Origin: an uncultured Eubacteriales bacterium
GTDB lineage: Bacteria > Bacillota > Clostridia > Oscillospirales > UBA644
Assembly (NCBI GenBank): GCA_900547165.1
Contig: URFZ01000002.1
Coordinates: 97,824-161,823, forward strand
Direction: 5' to 3'
DNA length: 64,000 bases
Shown here one piece after another: positions 25,010-34,164 of this stretch (positions are counted from its first letter, which is position 1; every line of letters starts with the position of its first letter). Below the pieces are notes generated by a model. It saw nothing but the letters and a program-made list of their open reading frames with translations, had not been told where the DNA came from and searched no databases. A program made the translations under genes and the position numbers.

Positions 25010-28000
25010 ATGAAAAACGGTTTTAAAAGACTGTTGGCAACGGTACTTTTCTTTGCTATGGTACTGTCGCTTTCCGTCGGTTTGGCTCTGTCGGGTTCGG
25101 CGGCAACGTATCCGATAGATATCGGTTACGCGGCTTCGTCGGGCGGCGCGTGCGACGGCTGGATATACGAACTCGGGCTCGGCAGTTATGTCACTTCCTC
25201 AAATGTTTCGTCCTCGTATACCAATTACAGGATAAACCTTGTAACGGCTTTCGGTGATTCTTCTGCGTTGGCGTCGAAAACCGCATATTTTGAAAAATTC
25301 AATCAGAATGTTGAGGGATATACAACGGGAACGATGCGCCCGCTTGCCGCGCCCGCATATATTTATTTGCAGGGCTACAATTACGGTACTGCGTCCCTTG
25401 TTTATTCTCACAATCAGGCAAATACAACTATAATAAACGGTAAGAATTATTCCGATTCCGCTCCGTATACGGGCACGGGCAGTTCTGTCGGAACGATTTA
25501 CAAGAGTGCCACGAAAGACGACCTTGTTGCTTTGAGCAGCGGTAATCTTACTTTTATTAACATTCTTCTTGACCACCGTGCGACTTCGGGCAATCTTGAC
25601 GCCGTGTTCCAGACCGGCGGAACGCTGACGTTTTCAAACTCGACCGCACAGGTTGCCACTCTCGGAGCGGGACTTCACGTTCAGGGCACGGGAGTTATAG
25701 ACAAAATTGAAAATTCGACCGTTAAAAACACCAATACGGCGGCGGCAACGGAAAACAACAAAAACACCGCGTTGCTTGTCGGCATGGGCGGCAATTATAC
25801 TTCAAAAGTCGGAACGGTCAACACCATTACGAACTCCGCGTTCAGTTCCGTTACGGGTTACGGTATCTGGACAAGAGGCACGATAGGCACAATAGGCGGA
25901 AACACCACCGTTACTTCGACCGGCAGCGATGCTGTCTGGGTCGCAAACAGCGGCGTTATCAACACGATAAGCGGCGGTACGTTCACGGGCGGTACCGCAG
26001 GTAACGGTTTGTGGATAAGTGACGGCGGCACCGTCGGCACGATAAGCGGCGGTACGTTTTCTTCCACGGGTACTGCGGGACTTAAAGTAGACACAAATTC
26101 CAAGATAAATTTCATAACGGGCGGCACGTTCAACGGCGTTATCGTCAACGGCACGATAGACTCGATAAGCGGCGGTACGTTTGATTTCACGTCCTATAAA
26201 TCGAGTTATAATACCATTAAAAATTTCGTTGCTTCCGGTAAGGTCGCAAGACTTGATTCGCAAAGCGGCGGCGGCAAATTCACCGTAGTGAACAACAGCG
26301 GCATTACGTCGGGAACATATATGTCCGCTCCGTCCTGCGCGGACGGCTATTCCGCAACGCAGGGAACAACATCGATAAACGGTGAGACGTTCACCACTTA
26401 TACCGTCGGTGTTGCAAATATCCCCGTTCAGAGCGTTGAGATAACCCCGTCTGTCGTTAATATGACCGTCGGAGACACTTACGATATAACCGTAACGATC
26501 ACCCCATCGAATGCGACAAATCAGACCGTTACATGGCAGACCTCCAACGGCGGAGTTGCAACCGTTTGGAACAGAACAATAACCGCAAACGGCGAAGGTA
26601 CGGCGGTTCTGACCGCAACTGTTGACGGAAAGACCGCACAGGTCACCGTAAACGTTTCCAAACCCGATACACGAATTGATGTTTCCGAGTATAAGGCAAG
26701 CGGCACTTATCCCGAAATGAGCGGAAAACTTTTCGCTGGATGGTTTGCTGATGAGGCTTTGACGGAACCCTATACCGAGGAAACGGGTCTTGCTTACGCA
26801 AAGTTTGTAGATGAAGGCGTGCTTGTTGTTAAAGGTCAGCTTTCCGCTGGAGCGACGACCGCATCTTCTTCCGTAAATCTCCGTCTTATAACAACGGTCG
26901 ATTCCGATATGTATTCCCGTGTCGGATTCAGAATTACATACAACGGCAAGACCGTAAACGTTGACACTCGCCGTGTTTACAGCGCCATAAGCGCGAAAAA
27001 CGGAGACCTGACGGTTACATATTCTCCCACGAATATATGTGCCTCCTCCAAATATTTCATGACCTTTGTTCTTTCAAATGTTCCGTCCGCAGCGTATTCG
27101 AAAACGATAACTGTCGTTCCCTATTGGAGAACTCTTGACAATACTCTTGTTTTCGGCGCGCAGTCCGATATAGTTATCGCGAATCAACTTCCCGAACCCG
27201 TTATTCCCGTTGAAAGCGTGACTGTTACTCCGAACACCGTCAATATGACTGTCGGAGAAACTGCGGATGTAACCGTAACGATAAACCCGTCGAACGCGAC
27301 GAATACAACGGTTACATGGCAGACCTCCAACGGCGGCGTTGCAACCGTTTGGAACGGAACGATAACCGCGAACGGCGCGGGAACCGCGGTTCTTACGGCA
27401 ACCGTTGACGGCGTGGAAGCGACCTGTACCGTAAACGTTACGGCTGCGACAGAAGATTCCGATTACATCAAGTACATGAAGCGTAAGTACCCGAATTACG
27501 TTGAATCGACGGTCGGACTTGACATAACATTCAAGGAAGACCTTGTCGGCATCTGCTATTCGACATGGCATGACTATGCGTCTGTTTACAATGCGGGAAC
27601 GTATTACAACGCAACCGAAATTCTTGCTTCCACAAAAGTTTTCGGACCTTACCCGCTTTATCACTATTGGGCAAAACCCGCTCTCGGATATTATTCGAGC
27701 AGCGATTCATCCGTTATCAGAACACACATGACGCAACTTGCGAATGCGGGCGTAGACTTCATCATTATTGATAACACGAACGCTGCGCTGCCCATCATAG
27801 ATGCGGCGATAAACTCTTCCGTTTCGTCTCAGACATATTGGCAAAGCGTTATAACTTCGAGCGTTACCGCGTTGCTCGACACCTGCGTTCAGATGCGTTC
27901 GGAGGGACTTAAAACTCCGTATGTTGTATTCTGGAACAGAAATACGGATTCCGAGAACTGGGAGATATTCGGCAGAATCAGATCTCAGTTCCTGACAAAA

Positions 28001-28621
28001 GACAAATATAAAGACCTTTTTGTATATCTTGTAAACGACAACAACGGACTTGCAAAACCGCTTGTTCTCGGAACGGGTTCGACAACTTCGACGCAGGGTA
28101 CGGCAGAAGCGAACGTTCCTTCTTACTATGACGCATATCTGACTTACAGAACGATGTGGGGTCTGCAAACCGTCCGCGCAACGACCGATTGGAGCTATCT
28201 CCTTAAAAACAACAATCAGCCCAGACGCGGAGAGACAGATTCCACGACAGGCAAAACGTATTATGAGCAGATGCCCGTTGCTCCCGCAATGCAGCAGACT
28301 TACATGACCGCAACCGGCACGGCGACAGGCAGAAAGAACGGCGCAACGTTCCACACTCAATGGCAGAACGCGTTCAATGTCAGACCCAAGATAGTTGTTT
28401 TGGCATGGTGGAACGAATGGGTTGCGCAGAACTACGGCTCGACCTCTTCGCCGACATTCACGGATAACTACAATCAGGAATACAGCCGAGACATCGAACC
28501 GATGAGCGGCGGACACGGCGCGAAGTATTACAACATGATGAAACAGTACATCGCGGCGTACAAGGCACACGAAAACTGCCCGAATCTGACGGAGTCGAAC
28601 GTTTCTTCCACGATTTCCTAA
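25010..28621 (+). CDS. Secreted beta-helix/Big_2 protein with GH99-like (WbsX-like) domain
   Basis: 1203 residues. A signal peptide (about 1-31) is followed by a parallel beta-helix of ISGGTF/TIG repeats (about 130-440) clearly homologous to that of the upstream giant protein. Next are Big_2 (about 473-552), a linker with a FAGWFAD..LTEPY element resembling the Listeria-Bacteroides repeat, and Big_2 (about 731-813). The C-terminal domain (about 835-1190) has PALGYYSSSD, ANAGVDFIIIDNT and AWWNEW (E1136) with IEPMSGGHGAKYY. These resemble GH99-like/WbsX domains, so an endo-acting mannan or glycan hydrolase is possible. Substrate unknown; no anchor seen. Confidence 0.82.
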   Translation: MKNGFKRLLATVLFFAMVLSLSVGLALSGSAATYPIDIGYAASSGGACDGWIYELGLGSYVTSSNVSSSYTNYRINLVTAFGDSSALASKTAYFEKFNQNVEGYTTGTMRPLAAPAYIYLQGYNYGTASLVYSHNQANTTIINGKNYSDSAPYTGTGSSVGTIYKSATKDDLVALSSGNLTFINILLDHRATSGNLDAVFQTGGTLTFSNSTAQVATLGAGLHVQGTGVIDKIENSTVKNTNTAAATENNKNTALLVGMGGNYTSKVGTVNTITNSAFSSVTGYGIWTRGTIGTIGGNTTVTSTGSDAVWVANSGVINTISGGTFTGGTAGNGLWISDGGTVGTISGGTFSSTGTAGLKVDTNSKINFITGGTFNGVIVNGTIDSISGGTFDFTSYKSSYNTIKNFVASGKVARLDSQSGGGKFTVVNNSGITSGTYMSAPSCADGYSATQGTTSINGETFTTYTVGVANIPVQSVEITPSVVNMTVGDTYDITVTITPSNATNQTVTWQTSNGGVATVWNRTITANGEGTAVLTATVDGKTAQVTVNVSKPDTRIDVSEYKASGTYPEMSGKLFAGWFADEALTEPYTEETGLAYAKFVDEGVLVVKGQLSAGATTASSSVNLRLITTVDSDMYSRVGFRITYNGKTVNVDTRRVYSAISAKNGDLTVTYSPTNICASSKYFMTFVLSNVPSAAYSKTITVVPYWRTLDNTLVFGAQSDIVIANQLPEPVIPVESVTVTPNTVNMTVGETADVTVTINPSNATNTTVTWQTSNGGVATVWNGTITANGAGTAVLTATVDGVEATCTVNVTAATEDSDYIKYMKRKYPNYVESTVGLDITFKEDLVGICYSTWHDYASVYNAGTYYNATEILASTKVFGPYPLYHYWAKPALGYYSSSDSSVIRTHMTQLANAGVDFIIIDNTNAALPIIDAAINSSVSSQTYWQSVITSSVTALLDTCVQMRSEGLKTPYVVFWNRNTDSENWEIFGRIRSQFLTKDKYKDLFVYLVNDNNGLAKPLVLGTGSTTSTQGTAEANVPSYYDAYLTYRTMWGLQTVRATTDWSYLLKNNNQPRRGETDSTTGKTYYEQMPVAPAMQQTYMTATGTATGRKNGATFHTQWQNAFNVRPKIVVLAWWNEWVAQNYGSTSSPTFTDNYNQEYSRDIEPMSGGHGAKYYNMMKQYIAAYKAHENCPNLTESNVSSTIS

Positions 28622-28635
28622 CAGTAGACAATAAA

Positions 28636-28664
28636 GAAGCCGACCGGTTTTGCCGGTCGGCTTC
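28636..28664. terminator. Strong hairpin after the GH99-like protein
   Basis: GAAGCCGACCGG (28636-28647), loop TTTTG, CCGGTCGGCTTC (28653-28664): a 12-bp perfect stem. On the plus strand there is no T tract after it, so it may act as an mRNA 3'-end barrier or a Rho-independent signal of low strength. Confidence 0.6.
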
Positions 28665-28772
28665 AAGCGGAAAAAGAAAAGGGAGTATTTCTTTGAAAAA
28701 AATGTTTTTGCGCCTCTATAAGCCGTGAAAACCGTTCCCGCTTGAACAAATTGCGACACTTTGCCGTATTCA

Positions 28773-28801
28773 TTGCAAAAAGGAAAAAAGTGTGATAAAA
28801 T
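28773..28801 (+). promoter_or_regulatory. Promoter for the ABC-F gene
   Basis: TTGCAA (28773-28778), 17 bp, TAAAAT (28796-28801), 33 bp before the ATG at 28834. Confidence 0.65.
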
Positions 28802-28833
28802 AAACAAGTACTATTTTTTAAGGAGAAAAACGG

Positions 28834-30465
28834 ATGATAACTGTTTCCGATGTGACCTTTAATTTCGGAGGTCAGGTACTTTTCAAAGATGTTGATCTGA
28901 AATTCACACCGGGCAACTGCTACGGTATAATCGGCGCGAACGGCGCGGGAAAATCGACTTTTCTGAAAATGATCTGCGGTGAACTCGAACCGACGAAAGG
29001 AACCGTCACCATTCCCGAAAAAACGAGACTTTCCGTTCTCAAACAGGATCACTTTGCTTATGACGCGTACACGGTTCTCGACACAATAATCATGGGCAAT
29101 GAACGCCTTTATCAGATAATGAAAGAAAAGGACGCTCTTTATGAAAAAGAGGACTTTTCTGAAGAGGACGGCATCAAAGCGTCCGAACTCGAGGGCGAAT
29201 TTGCGGAACTGAACGGTTGGGAAGCGGAATCCGACGCGTCGAAACTCGTTCAGGGTCTCGGACTTAATGAAAGCGTTCTTTATGAGCCGATGTCAGGTCT
29301 GAAAGAAAGCGAAAAGGTCAAAGTTTTGCTTGCGCAGGCTCTTTTCGGCGATCCCGAGATAATTTTGCTCGACGAGCCGACGAACGGTCTTGACATCGAG
29401 GCGGTTGCTTGGCTTGAAGATTTCCTCAGCGACTATTTCGGAACGGTTCTCGTTGTCAGCCACGACCGTCACTTCCTCAACAACGTCTGCACGAACATCG
29501 TCGATATCGACTACGGCGGCATAAAGATGTATGTCGGCAACTATGAGTTTTGGTATGAGTCGAGCCAACTTATGCAGCGCGTTTTGAAACAGCAGAACAA
29601 GAAAAACGAAGAAAAAATAAAGGAATTGCAGGAGTTCATTTCACGCTTTTCCGCGAATAAATCAAAATCGAGACAGGCAACCGCGAGAAAGAAACTTCTT
29701 GACAAACTGACGGTTGAGGAAATCCCCGCGTCAAGCCGCCGTTATCCGTTCATCGGCTTTGACATGGACAGAGAAGCAGGCAAGGATATTCTTTTCGTTG
29801 AAAATCTTTCCAAAACCGCACCCGACGGAACCGTGCTTTTCAAGGACATCACGTTCACCGTCAACAAGGGCGAAAAGATCGCGTTTGTCGGCAACGAAAT
29901 GTCGATAACCGCGCTTTTTGAGATTCTTGTCGGCAATTCCGACCCCGACAGCGGTTCGTATAAATGGGGACAGAGCATAACATACTCTTATTTCCCTCAC
30001 GACAATTCCGATTTCTTCAACGGCTGTACGCTCTCCATTCTTGACTGGATGAGACAGTATTCCAAAGACCAGACCGAAACATATCTGCGCGGCTTCCTCG
30101 GCAGAATGCTTTTCTCCAATGACAGCGTTTACAAAGAAGTTCGCGTGCTGAGCGGCGGTGAAAAGGCAAGATGTATGTTCTCCCGAATGATGCTTTTCGG
30201 CTCGAATATGCTTATTCTGGACAGACCCACCGACCACCTCGACCTTGAATCCATAACCGCCGTCAACAACGGTCTTTCGGCGTTCAAGGGCAACGTTATG
30301 TTTATGTCGCACGACTATGAAATAGTGAACACAGTTGCCGACAGGATAATAGAACTGACGCCCGACAGAATGATAGACAAAAAGGGCAATTACGAGGATT
30401 ATGTCGAGTTCAAGAAGTCGCTCGGCGAGGGCAAGATTTCTCTCGGTACTTCTTATTCCGAATAA
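28834..30465 (+). CDS. ABC-F ATPase (YkpA/YbiT-like) with degenerate second site
   Basis: Soluble tandem-ATPase protein of the ABC-F family, members of which bind the ribosome; no membrane segment. 543 residues. Domain 1 has Walker A GANGAGKST, Walker B IILLDEPTNGLD and the VVSHDRHFL switch. A charged inter-domain linker (about 233-300) follows. In domain 2 the P-loop reads GNEMSITAL (residues 353-361), lacking Gly-Lys, and Walker B reads ILDRPTDHLD, with Arg464 in place of the catalytic Glu, while LSGGEKAR is intact. Thus only one composite site looks catalytically normal. Antibiotic resistance is not implied by sequence alone. AAGGAG RBS. Confidence 0.9.
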   Translation: MITVSDVTFNFGGQVLFKDVDLKFTPGNCYGIIGANGAGKSTFLKMICGELEPTKGTVTIPEKTRLSVLKQDHFAYDAYTVLDTIIMGNERLYQIMKEKDALYEKEDFSEEDGIKASELEGEFAELNGWEAESDASKLVQGLGLNESVLYEPMSGLKESEKVKVLLAQALFGDPEIILLDEPTNGLDIEAVAWLEDFLSDYFGTVLVVSHDRHFLNNVCTNIVDIDYGGIKMYVGNYEFWYESSQLMQRVLKQQNKKNEEKIKELQEFISRFSANKSKSRQATARKKLLDKLTVEEIPASSRRYPFIGFDMDREAGKDILFVENLSKTAPDGTVLFKDITFTVNKGEKIAFVGNEMSITALFEILVGNSDPDSGSYKWGQSITYSYFPHDNSDFFNGCTLSILDWMRQYSKDQTETYLRGFLGRMLFSNDSVYKEVRVLSGGEKARCMFSRMMLFGSNMLILDRPTDHLDLESITAVNNGLSAFKGNVMFMSHDYEIVNTVADRIIELTPDRMIDKKGNYEDYVEFKKSLGEGKISLGTSYSE

Positions 30466-30478
30466 TCGGGCAGTCATC

Positions 30479-30498
30479 TTTACGGTTTTGACCGTAAA
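30479..30498 (+). other. Small hairpin after ABC-F gene
   Basis: TTTACGGT (30479-30486), loop TTTG, ACCGTAAA (30491-30498), 14 bp after the stop codon; likely an auxiliary transcript-end structure ahead of the terminator at 30538. Confidence 0.4.
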
Positions 30499-30537
30499 TG
30501 TTTGGTGTATATTCCGCCTTATAAATCAATAACAATA

Positions 30538-30562
30538 CCGCAGGTTCTTTGTGAACCTGCGG
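30538..30562. terminator. Terminator between ABC-F gene and hflX
   Basis: CCGCAGGTTC (30538-30547), loop TTTGT, GAACCTGCGG (30553-30562). It is followed by TTTGAAAATC on plus and TATTGTTATT on minus, between two convergent genes. Confidence 0.75.
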
Positions 30563-30587
30563 TTTGAAAATCGAATATTTATTATAT

Positions 30588-31853
30588 TTATATTGCGTAT
30601 TTTTCGTACTTCTGAGCGTCTTTGCCCAAGACGACTTTAACCTTTATTCCCTCCTGAACATATTCTTCGGAGATAACGTCGTGCCTGTCATGCAATTCGC
30701 TTATGACGCCTGCGTCGGAATAGGGGACAAGGAGCGTATACTTTTTCGACGGAACGAGCCTGTCAAGCAGCTTTTGCCGCAGATCGTCAAGCCCATCTCC
30801 CGTTTTTGCGCTGACCCAACATACCTCGTCCGTGAAAAGGTCGGGCGGGATAACAACGGTTCTGTTTCTCGGAATAAGGTCGTTTTTGTTGAAGACGATA
30901 AAAGACGGTTTGCTTTCCGCACCGAGGTCGGCAAGTATCTTTCGGACAACTCTTATTTGACTTTCCGCTTCGGGGTCGGAATAATCGACGACAAGTAAAA
31001 GCACATCCGCATATATGGACTCTTCAAGGGTCGAGCGGAACGCCTTGACGAGCGCTGTCGGAAGTTTTCTTATAAAGCCGACGGTATCGACCAACAACAC
31101 TTCGCGGTTATCGTCTGTTTTAAGTTTGCGCACGGTCGGGTCAAGCGTGGCGAACAGTTGGTTCATCACATACACGTCCGCGCCGTCGCAAAGCGCGTTC
31201 ATCAGCGAGGATTTGCCCGCATTGGTGTAGCCGACGAGCGCCGCCGTGGGCGTGCCCTCTTTTTCGCGTCTGCGCCTGTTCTGCTCACGTCGTTTTTCAA
31301 CTTCGGCAAGTTCCTGCTCAATGTGAGTTATTCGGCGCTGTATGTGACGTTTGTCCGTTTCGAGTTTCGTTTCTCCCGGACCTCTCGTGCCTATGCCTCC
31401 GCCGAGACGCGAAAGCGCTTTGCCCATGCCTTGCAGGCGCGGCAGACGGTACTTCAACTGCGCCAATTCGACTTGCAGTTTGCCCTCGGTCGAACGTGCG
31501 CGCTGTGCGAAAATATCAAGTATCAGCGTCGTTCTGTCTATCACGCGGCAGTCGAGAATCTCTTCAAGTTCGCGTACCTGCGAACCTTTGAGTTCATCGT
31601 CTGCAATGGCGAGGTTGACGCCGTTATTTTTTACAAATTCGGCTATTTCCTCTGCTTTTCCGCGTCCTATATAAGTTGCGGCCTCCTGTTTTTCGCGGCG
31701 TTGAAGCGCTTTTGCGGCAACTTCTATGCCTGCCGTGTCGCAAAGTCTTTCAAGTTCGTCAAGCGAAATTTCCGCTTCGCCGTCATCCGTGTCAAGACCT
31801 ATCAGAACCGCGACGTCTTTTTCTTCATCCTGTGTAAGATATATTTCAGCCAT
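30588..31853 (-). CDS. hflX: GTPase HflX (ribosome-splitting)
   Basis: Stress-linked GTPase that dissociates stalled or hibernating ribosomes. 421 residues. An N-terminal HflX domain with YIGRGKAEEI and DRTTLILDIFAQRA is followed by a coiled-coil (about 150-200) and a G domain with VGYTNAGKSSL (G1), DPT, DTVGFI (G3) and FNKND (G4). The ATG at 31853 has CGGAG upstream; the frame is open much further upstream only by chance. A promoter precedes it directly. Confidence 0.95.
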   Translation of the reverse strand: MAEIYLTQDEEKDVAVLIGLDTDDGEAEISLDELERLCDTAGIEVAAKALQRREKQEAATYIGRGKAEEIAEFVKNNGVNLAIADDELKGSQVRELEEILDCRVIDRTTLILDIFAQRARSTEGKLQVELAQLKYRLPRLQGMGKALSRLGGGIGTRGPGETKLETDKRHIQRRITHIEQELAEVEKRREQNRRRREKEGTPTAALVGYTNAGKSSLMNALCDGADVYVMNQLFATLDPTVRKLKTDDNREVLLVDTVGFIRKLPTALVKAFRSTLEESIYADVLLLVVDYSDPEAESQIRVVRKILADLGAESKPSFIVFNKNDLIPRNRTVVIPPDLFTDEVCWVSAKTGDGLDDLRQKLLDRLVPSKKYTLLVPYSDAGVISELHDRHDVISEEYVQEGIKVKVVLGKDAQKYEKYAI

Positions 31854-31884
31854 AAATTTTTTTCTCCGTATAACAATTATCTGT

Positions 31885-31913
31885 ATTTTACCACATTTAT
31901 ATAAAAATTTCAA
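31885..31913 (-). promoter_or_regulatory. Promoter for hflX
   Basis: Minus strand TTGAAA (31908-31913), 17 bp, TAAAAT (31885-31890), 32 bp before the hflX ATG. Confidence 0.65.
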
Positions 31914-31931
31914 GCAGTTGAGAGGTATTTT

Positions 31932-33047
31932 ATGAACGCGAGACAAAAAGGAAAAATAGATCTGTTTTTCGGCGGACTTGCGTCGAAATTTGAGTCTTCC
32001 CGCGAATTTTTTGTTGGATTGACATGGAAGACGGTTTCTGGCAGAAAGGAATATAACGGAAGCACCGCGCTCCGTGACGGAAAACTTGTTTACAGTTTTG
32101 CCGGAACGAAAGAGTACGACGATATGCGCACATTGCTTTCCGACCTCTGTGCCGTTATCCTGCAATATGACAGTGCCGTTGTCGAATACCGCGAACGCGG
32201 TCACGGTTGCCGAGTATTGATAGACGACAGAAACGTCAAACTTGAAAATTTTGAGATAAAAGAAGAGATCTCCGAGACGCATGGACTGAAAAACAAAGAA
32301 TACAACATCGATCTTGCAAAAGCAGCACCGCTGCTGAAACGTCTCGGTTTTATGACCGCCGACGGCAAAATCAAGAACGATATGATAAGAAAATACAACC
32401 AGACCGACCGCTTTCTTGACCTCGTCGGCGGAATGTTTGACGGAATGAACGACATAACCGTTGTCGATTGCGCCTGCGGAAAATCGTATCTTTCGTTTAT
32501 TCTTAACTATTATCTTTGGGAACAGCGCCACGTCCGCGCAAAATTCATCGGCGTAGACATAAAACCGAACGTTATAGAGGAAAGTAACAAGTTAGCCGCG
32601 GATCTCGGCTATAACAATATGCGCTTTGTCTGCGAAGATCTGCGAACATACGATGCGCCCCGCGCCGACGCGGTTATTTCTCTTCACGCCTGCGACGTCG
32701 CAACGGATATGGCTCTCGGATTTGCCATAAGACATAACGCAAAGAACATAATCTGCGTGCCGTGCTGTCACAAAGAACTGCTTGACGCATACAAAAAGCC
32801 TGACCTTGACCCCATAATCAAGCACGGCGTTTTCCGCGCAAGGCTCAACGATATTCTGACTGACGGACTGCGTTGTCTTAAACTTGAAGCCTGCGGTTAC
32901 AAGGTCTCCTGCGTCGAATACTGTTCTCCCCTCGATACGCCCAAGAACCTGCTTATCAAGGCAAAAAAAAGTCTCCGACGGCGACCCGAAAGCGGAGGCG
33001 GAATATCGTCGCCTGCTGTCGGAACTCGGCGTTCGCCCGTCAATTGA
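31932..33047 (+). CDS. SAM-dependent methyltransferase (Methyltransf_32-like), probable 3' frameshift
   Basis: 371 residues in the frame as read. The Rossmann-type domain has the SAM motif VVDCACGKSYLSFIL (about 176-190), VISLHACDVATDMAL and VPCCHKEL, as in TRM13-like/Methyltransf_32 RNA methyltransferase relatives. Substrate not known. After LLIKAKK the frame turns into an unlikely Arg/Gly/Ser tail. Shifting by one base in the A8 run at 32964-32971 gives VSDGDPKAEAEYRRLL and a natural-looking end at 33075. This is either a one-base error, a real mutation or slippage. RBS GAGAGG. Divergent from hflX. Confidence 0.85.
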   Translation: MNARQKGKIDLFFGGLASKFESSREFFVGLTWKTVSGRKEYNGSTALRDGKLVYSFAGTKEYDDMRTLLSDLCAVILQYDSAVVEYRERGHGCRVLIDDRNVKLENFEIKEEISETHGLKNKEYNIDLAKAAPLLKRLGFMTADGKIKNDMIRKYNQTDRFLDLVGGMFDGMNDITVVDCACGKSYLSFILNYYLWEQRHVRAKFIGVDIKPNVIEESNKLAADLGYNNMRFVCEDLRTYDAPRADAVISLHACDVATDMALGFAIRHNAKNIICVPCCHKELLDAYKKPDLDPIIKHGVFRARLNDILTDGLRCLKLEACGYKVSCVEYCSPLDTPKNLLIKAKKSLRRRPESGGGISSPAVGTRRSPVN

Positions 33048-33106
33048 GTATTATTCGGTCAAATGCGATGACTGACTTTCGTTTGAAAAAAGTAAGACGA
33101 TATAAT

Positions 33107-33138
33107 AAAAACCGAGCGGTTTCTCCGCTCGGTTTTTT
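33107..33138. terminator. Bidirectional terminator between methyltransferase and lipoprotein gene
   Basis: ACCGAGCGG (33111-33119), loop TTTCT, CCGCTCGGT (33125-33133), with TTTTT following on both strands. Confidence 0.9.
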
Positions 33139-33156
33139 GCCGGTCGTATGTTATGT

Positions 33157-33999
33157 TTAATAGAAGATTTCACGCAGGGAGAGGTTCGTGCCGTTTATGC
33201 GCAGGGAAAGGGTCGTCTTTTTGACTACCGTTGCGCCGCCTGCGGTATAATCCGTCCATTTTTCCGTGACCGTTGCGGAAACGGTATAGTTTTCTTCGTC
33301 GAAAGTCACGGATTCAATGGTGTAATGGTCAAGGCTTGCCGCGCCTTCATCGCCTGCTGTCGAGGGGATAAGATAATATCCGCTCTTTGTGTATCCGCTT
33401 TCGATAGAGCCCGCAAAAGAAAATCTTCCGCTTCCGAAAATCTCATTGACCGACTGCTGTATTTTCGATACGCTGACAGCCGAATATGTTTTTGTCTGCG
33501 ATGTTGCGGAAAGGTATTGCGCTTCGGCTTCCGTCAGAATGCTGCCTGACGTTTCTTTTCCGTTTTCGAGAGTTACCTGTGTGCCGATCTTGTAAAGCTT
33601 CGATTCAAGAAAACTCGGCGCTCTGTAAGAGCCGTTTGCATCTTTTCTCGGGAACACGCTGCCATACTGCGACGGGCTTGTTATGTTGAGTTCCTTGAAA
33701 CGGTAAAGGTCGTATTTGCCGTAAACCATATTGACGTAGTTTTTCACGTCTTCTTCGGAAACGGGCCAATCCTGTATGACGGGCGCGGTCGTAGGTTCAT
33801 CGTCCGGTGTTTCATCGGGAACGGTTGTCTGTGTATTGTTCGGATTTTCCGTCTCGGGCGGAATGTTTGTTGCCGGCTGTGTCGAGGGCTGCTCCTGTTC
33901 CGTCGTAACGGTCGGCGTAGAGTCGGATTTATCGCCGCAAGCCGCCAAAAAAGACAGACAAAACGCCGCGCAAAGAAGTGCGATAACAATTTTTTTCAT
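33157..33999 (-). CDS. Lipoprotein of unknown function (paralog 1)
   Basis: 280 residues. Signal with lipobox FLAAC (Cys21), then a Thr/Pro/Gln-rich linker (about 25-75), then a ~200-residue domain. The domain shares EDVKNYVNMVYGKYDLYR, QQSVNEIFGS, and ESGYTKSGYYLIP with the adjacent paralog. I recognise no known family. The start at 33999 is set by AAAGGAG and by the signal peptide. It has its own consensus promoter and terminator, so it is a monocistron. Confidence 0.82.
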   Translation of the reverse strand: MKKIVIALLCAAFCLSFLAACGDKSDSTPTVTTEQEQPSTQPATNIPPETENPNNTQTTVPDETPDDEPTTAPVIQDWPVSEEDVKNYVNMVYGKYDLYRFKELNITSPSQYGSVFPRKDANGSYRAPSFLESKLYKIGTQVTLENGKETSGSILTEAEAQYLSATSQTKTYSAVSVSKIQQSVNEIFGSGRFSFAGSIESGYTKSGYYLIPSTAGDEGAASLDHYTIESVTFDEENYTVSATVTEKWTDYTAGGATVVKKTTLSLRINGTNLSLREIFY

Positions 34000-34038
34000 T
34001 GTAAAAAATCTCCTTTCTCTTTTTCGGAGTTCGTCTGT

Positions 34039-34067
34039 ATTATATGATGAAATTTCCAAAATGTCAA
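34039..34067 (-). promoter_or_regulatory. Promoter for lipoprotein paralog 1
   Basis: Minus strand TTGACA (34062-34067), 17 bp, TATAAT (34039-34044); both hexamers are consensus. Confidence 0.85.
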
Positions 34068-34129
34068 TACATTTCATATTAAAGTCGCTCATGTGCGTGT
34101 TTAAGTTCGAAATTGAGCTGCGACTTGAT

Positions 34130-34158
34130 AAAAACGCCCGCGGCAGATACCGCGGGAC
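34130..34158 (-). terminator. Terminator after lipoprotein paralog 2
   Basis: On the minus strand CCCGCGG, loop TATCTG, CCGCGGG (arms 34150-34156 and 34137-34143), followed by CGTTTTTATC; it ends the gene stopping at 34165. Confidence 0.75.
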
Positions 34159-34164
34159 ACGAGT

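Noticed and set aside
21300..26200. Short DNA repeats in the beta-helix regions as mobile or CRISPR repeats
   Set aside because: They are codon-level echoes of ISGGTF protein repeats within coding sequence.
31989..32531. Long N-terminal extension of hflX
   Set aside because: The frame is open far upstream by chance, but it runs across the divergent promoter and the methyltransferase gene; the HflX family start with a good RBS is at 31853.
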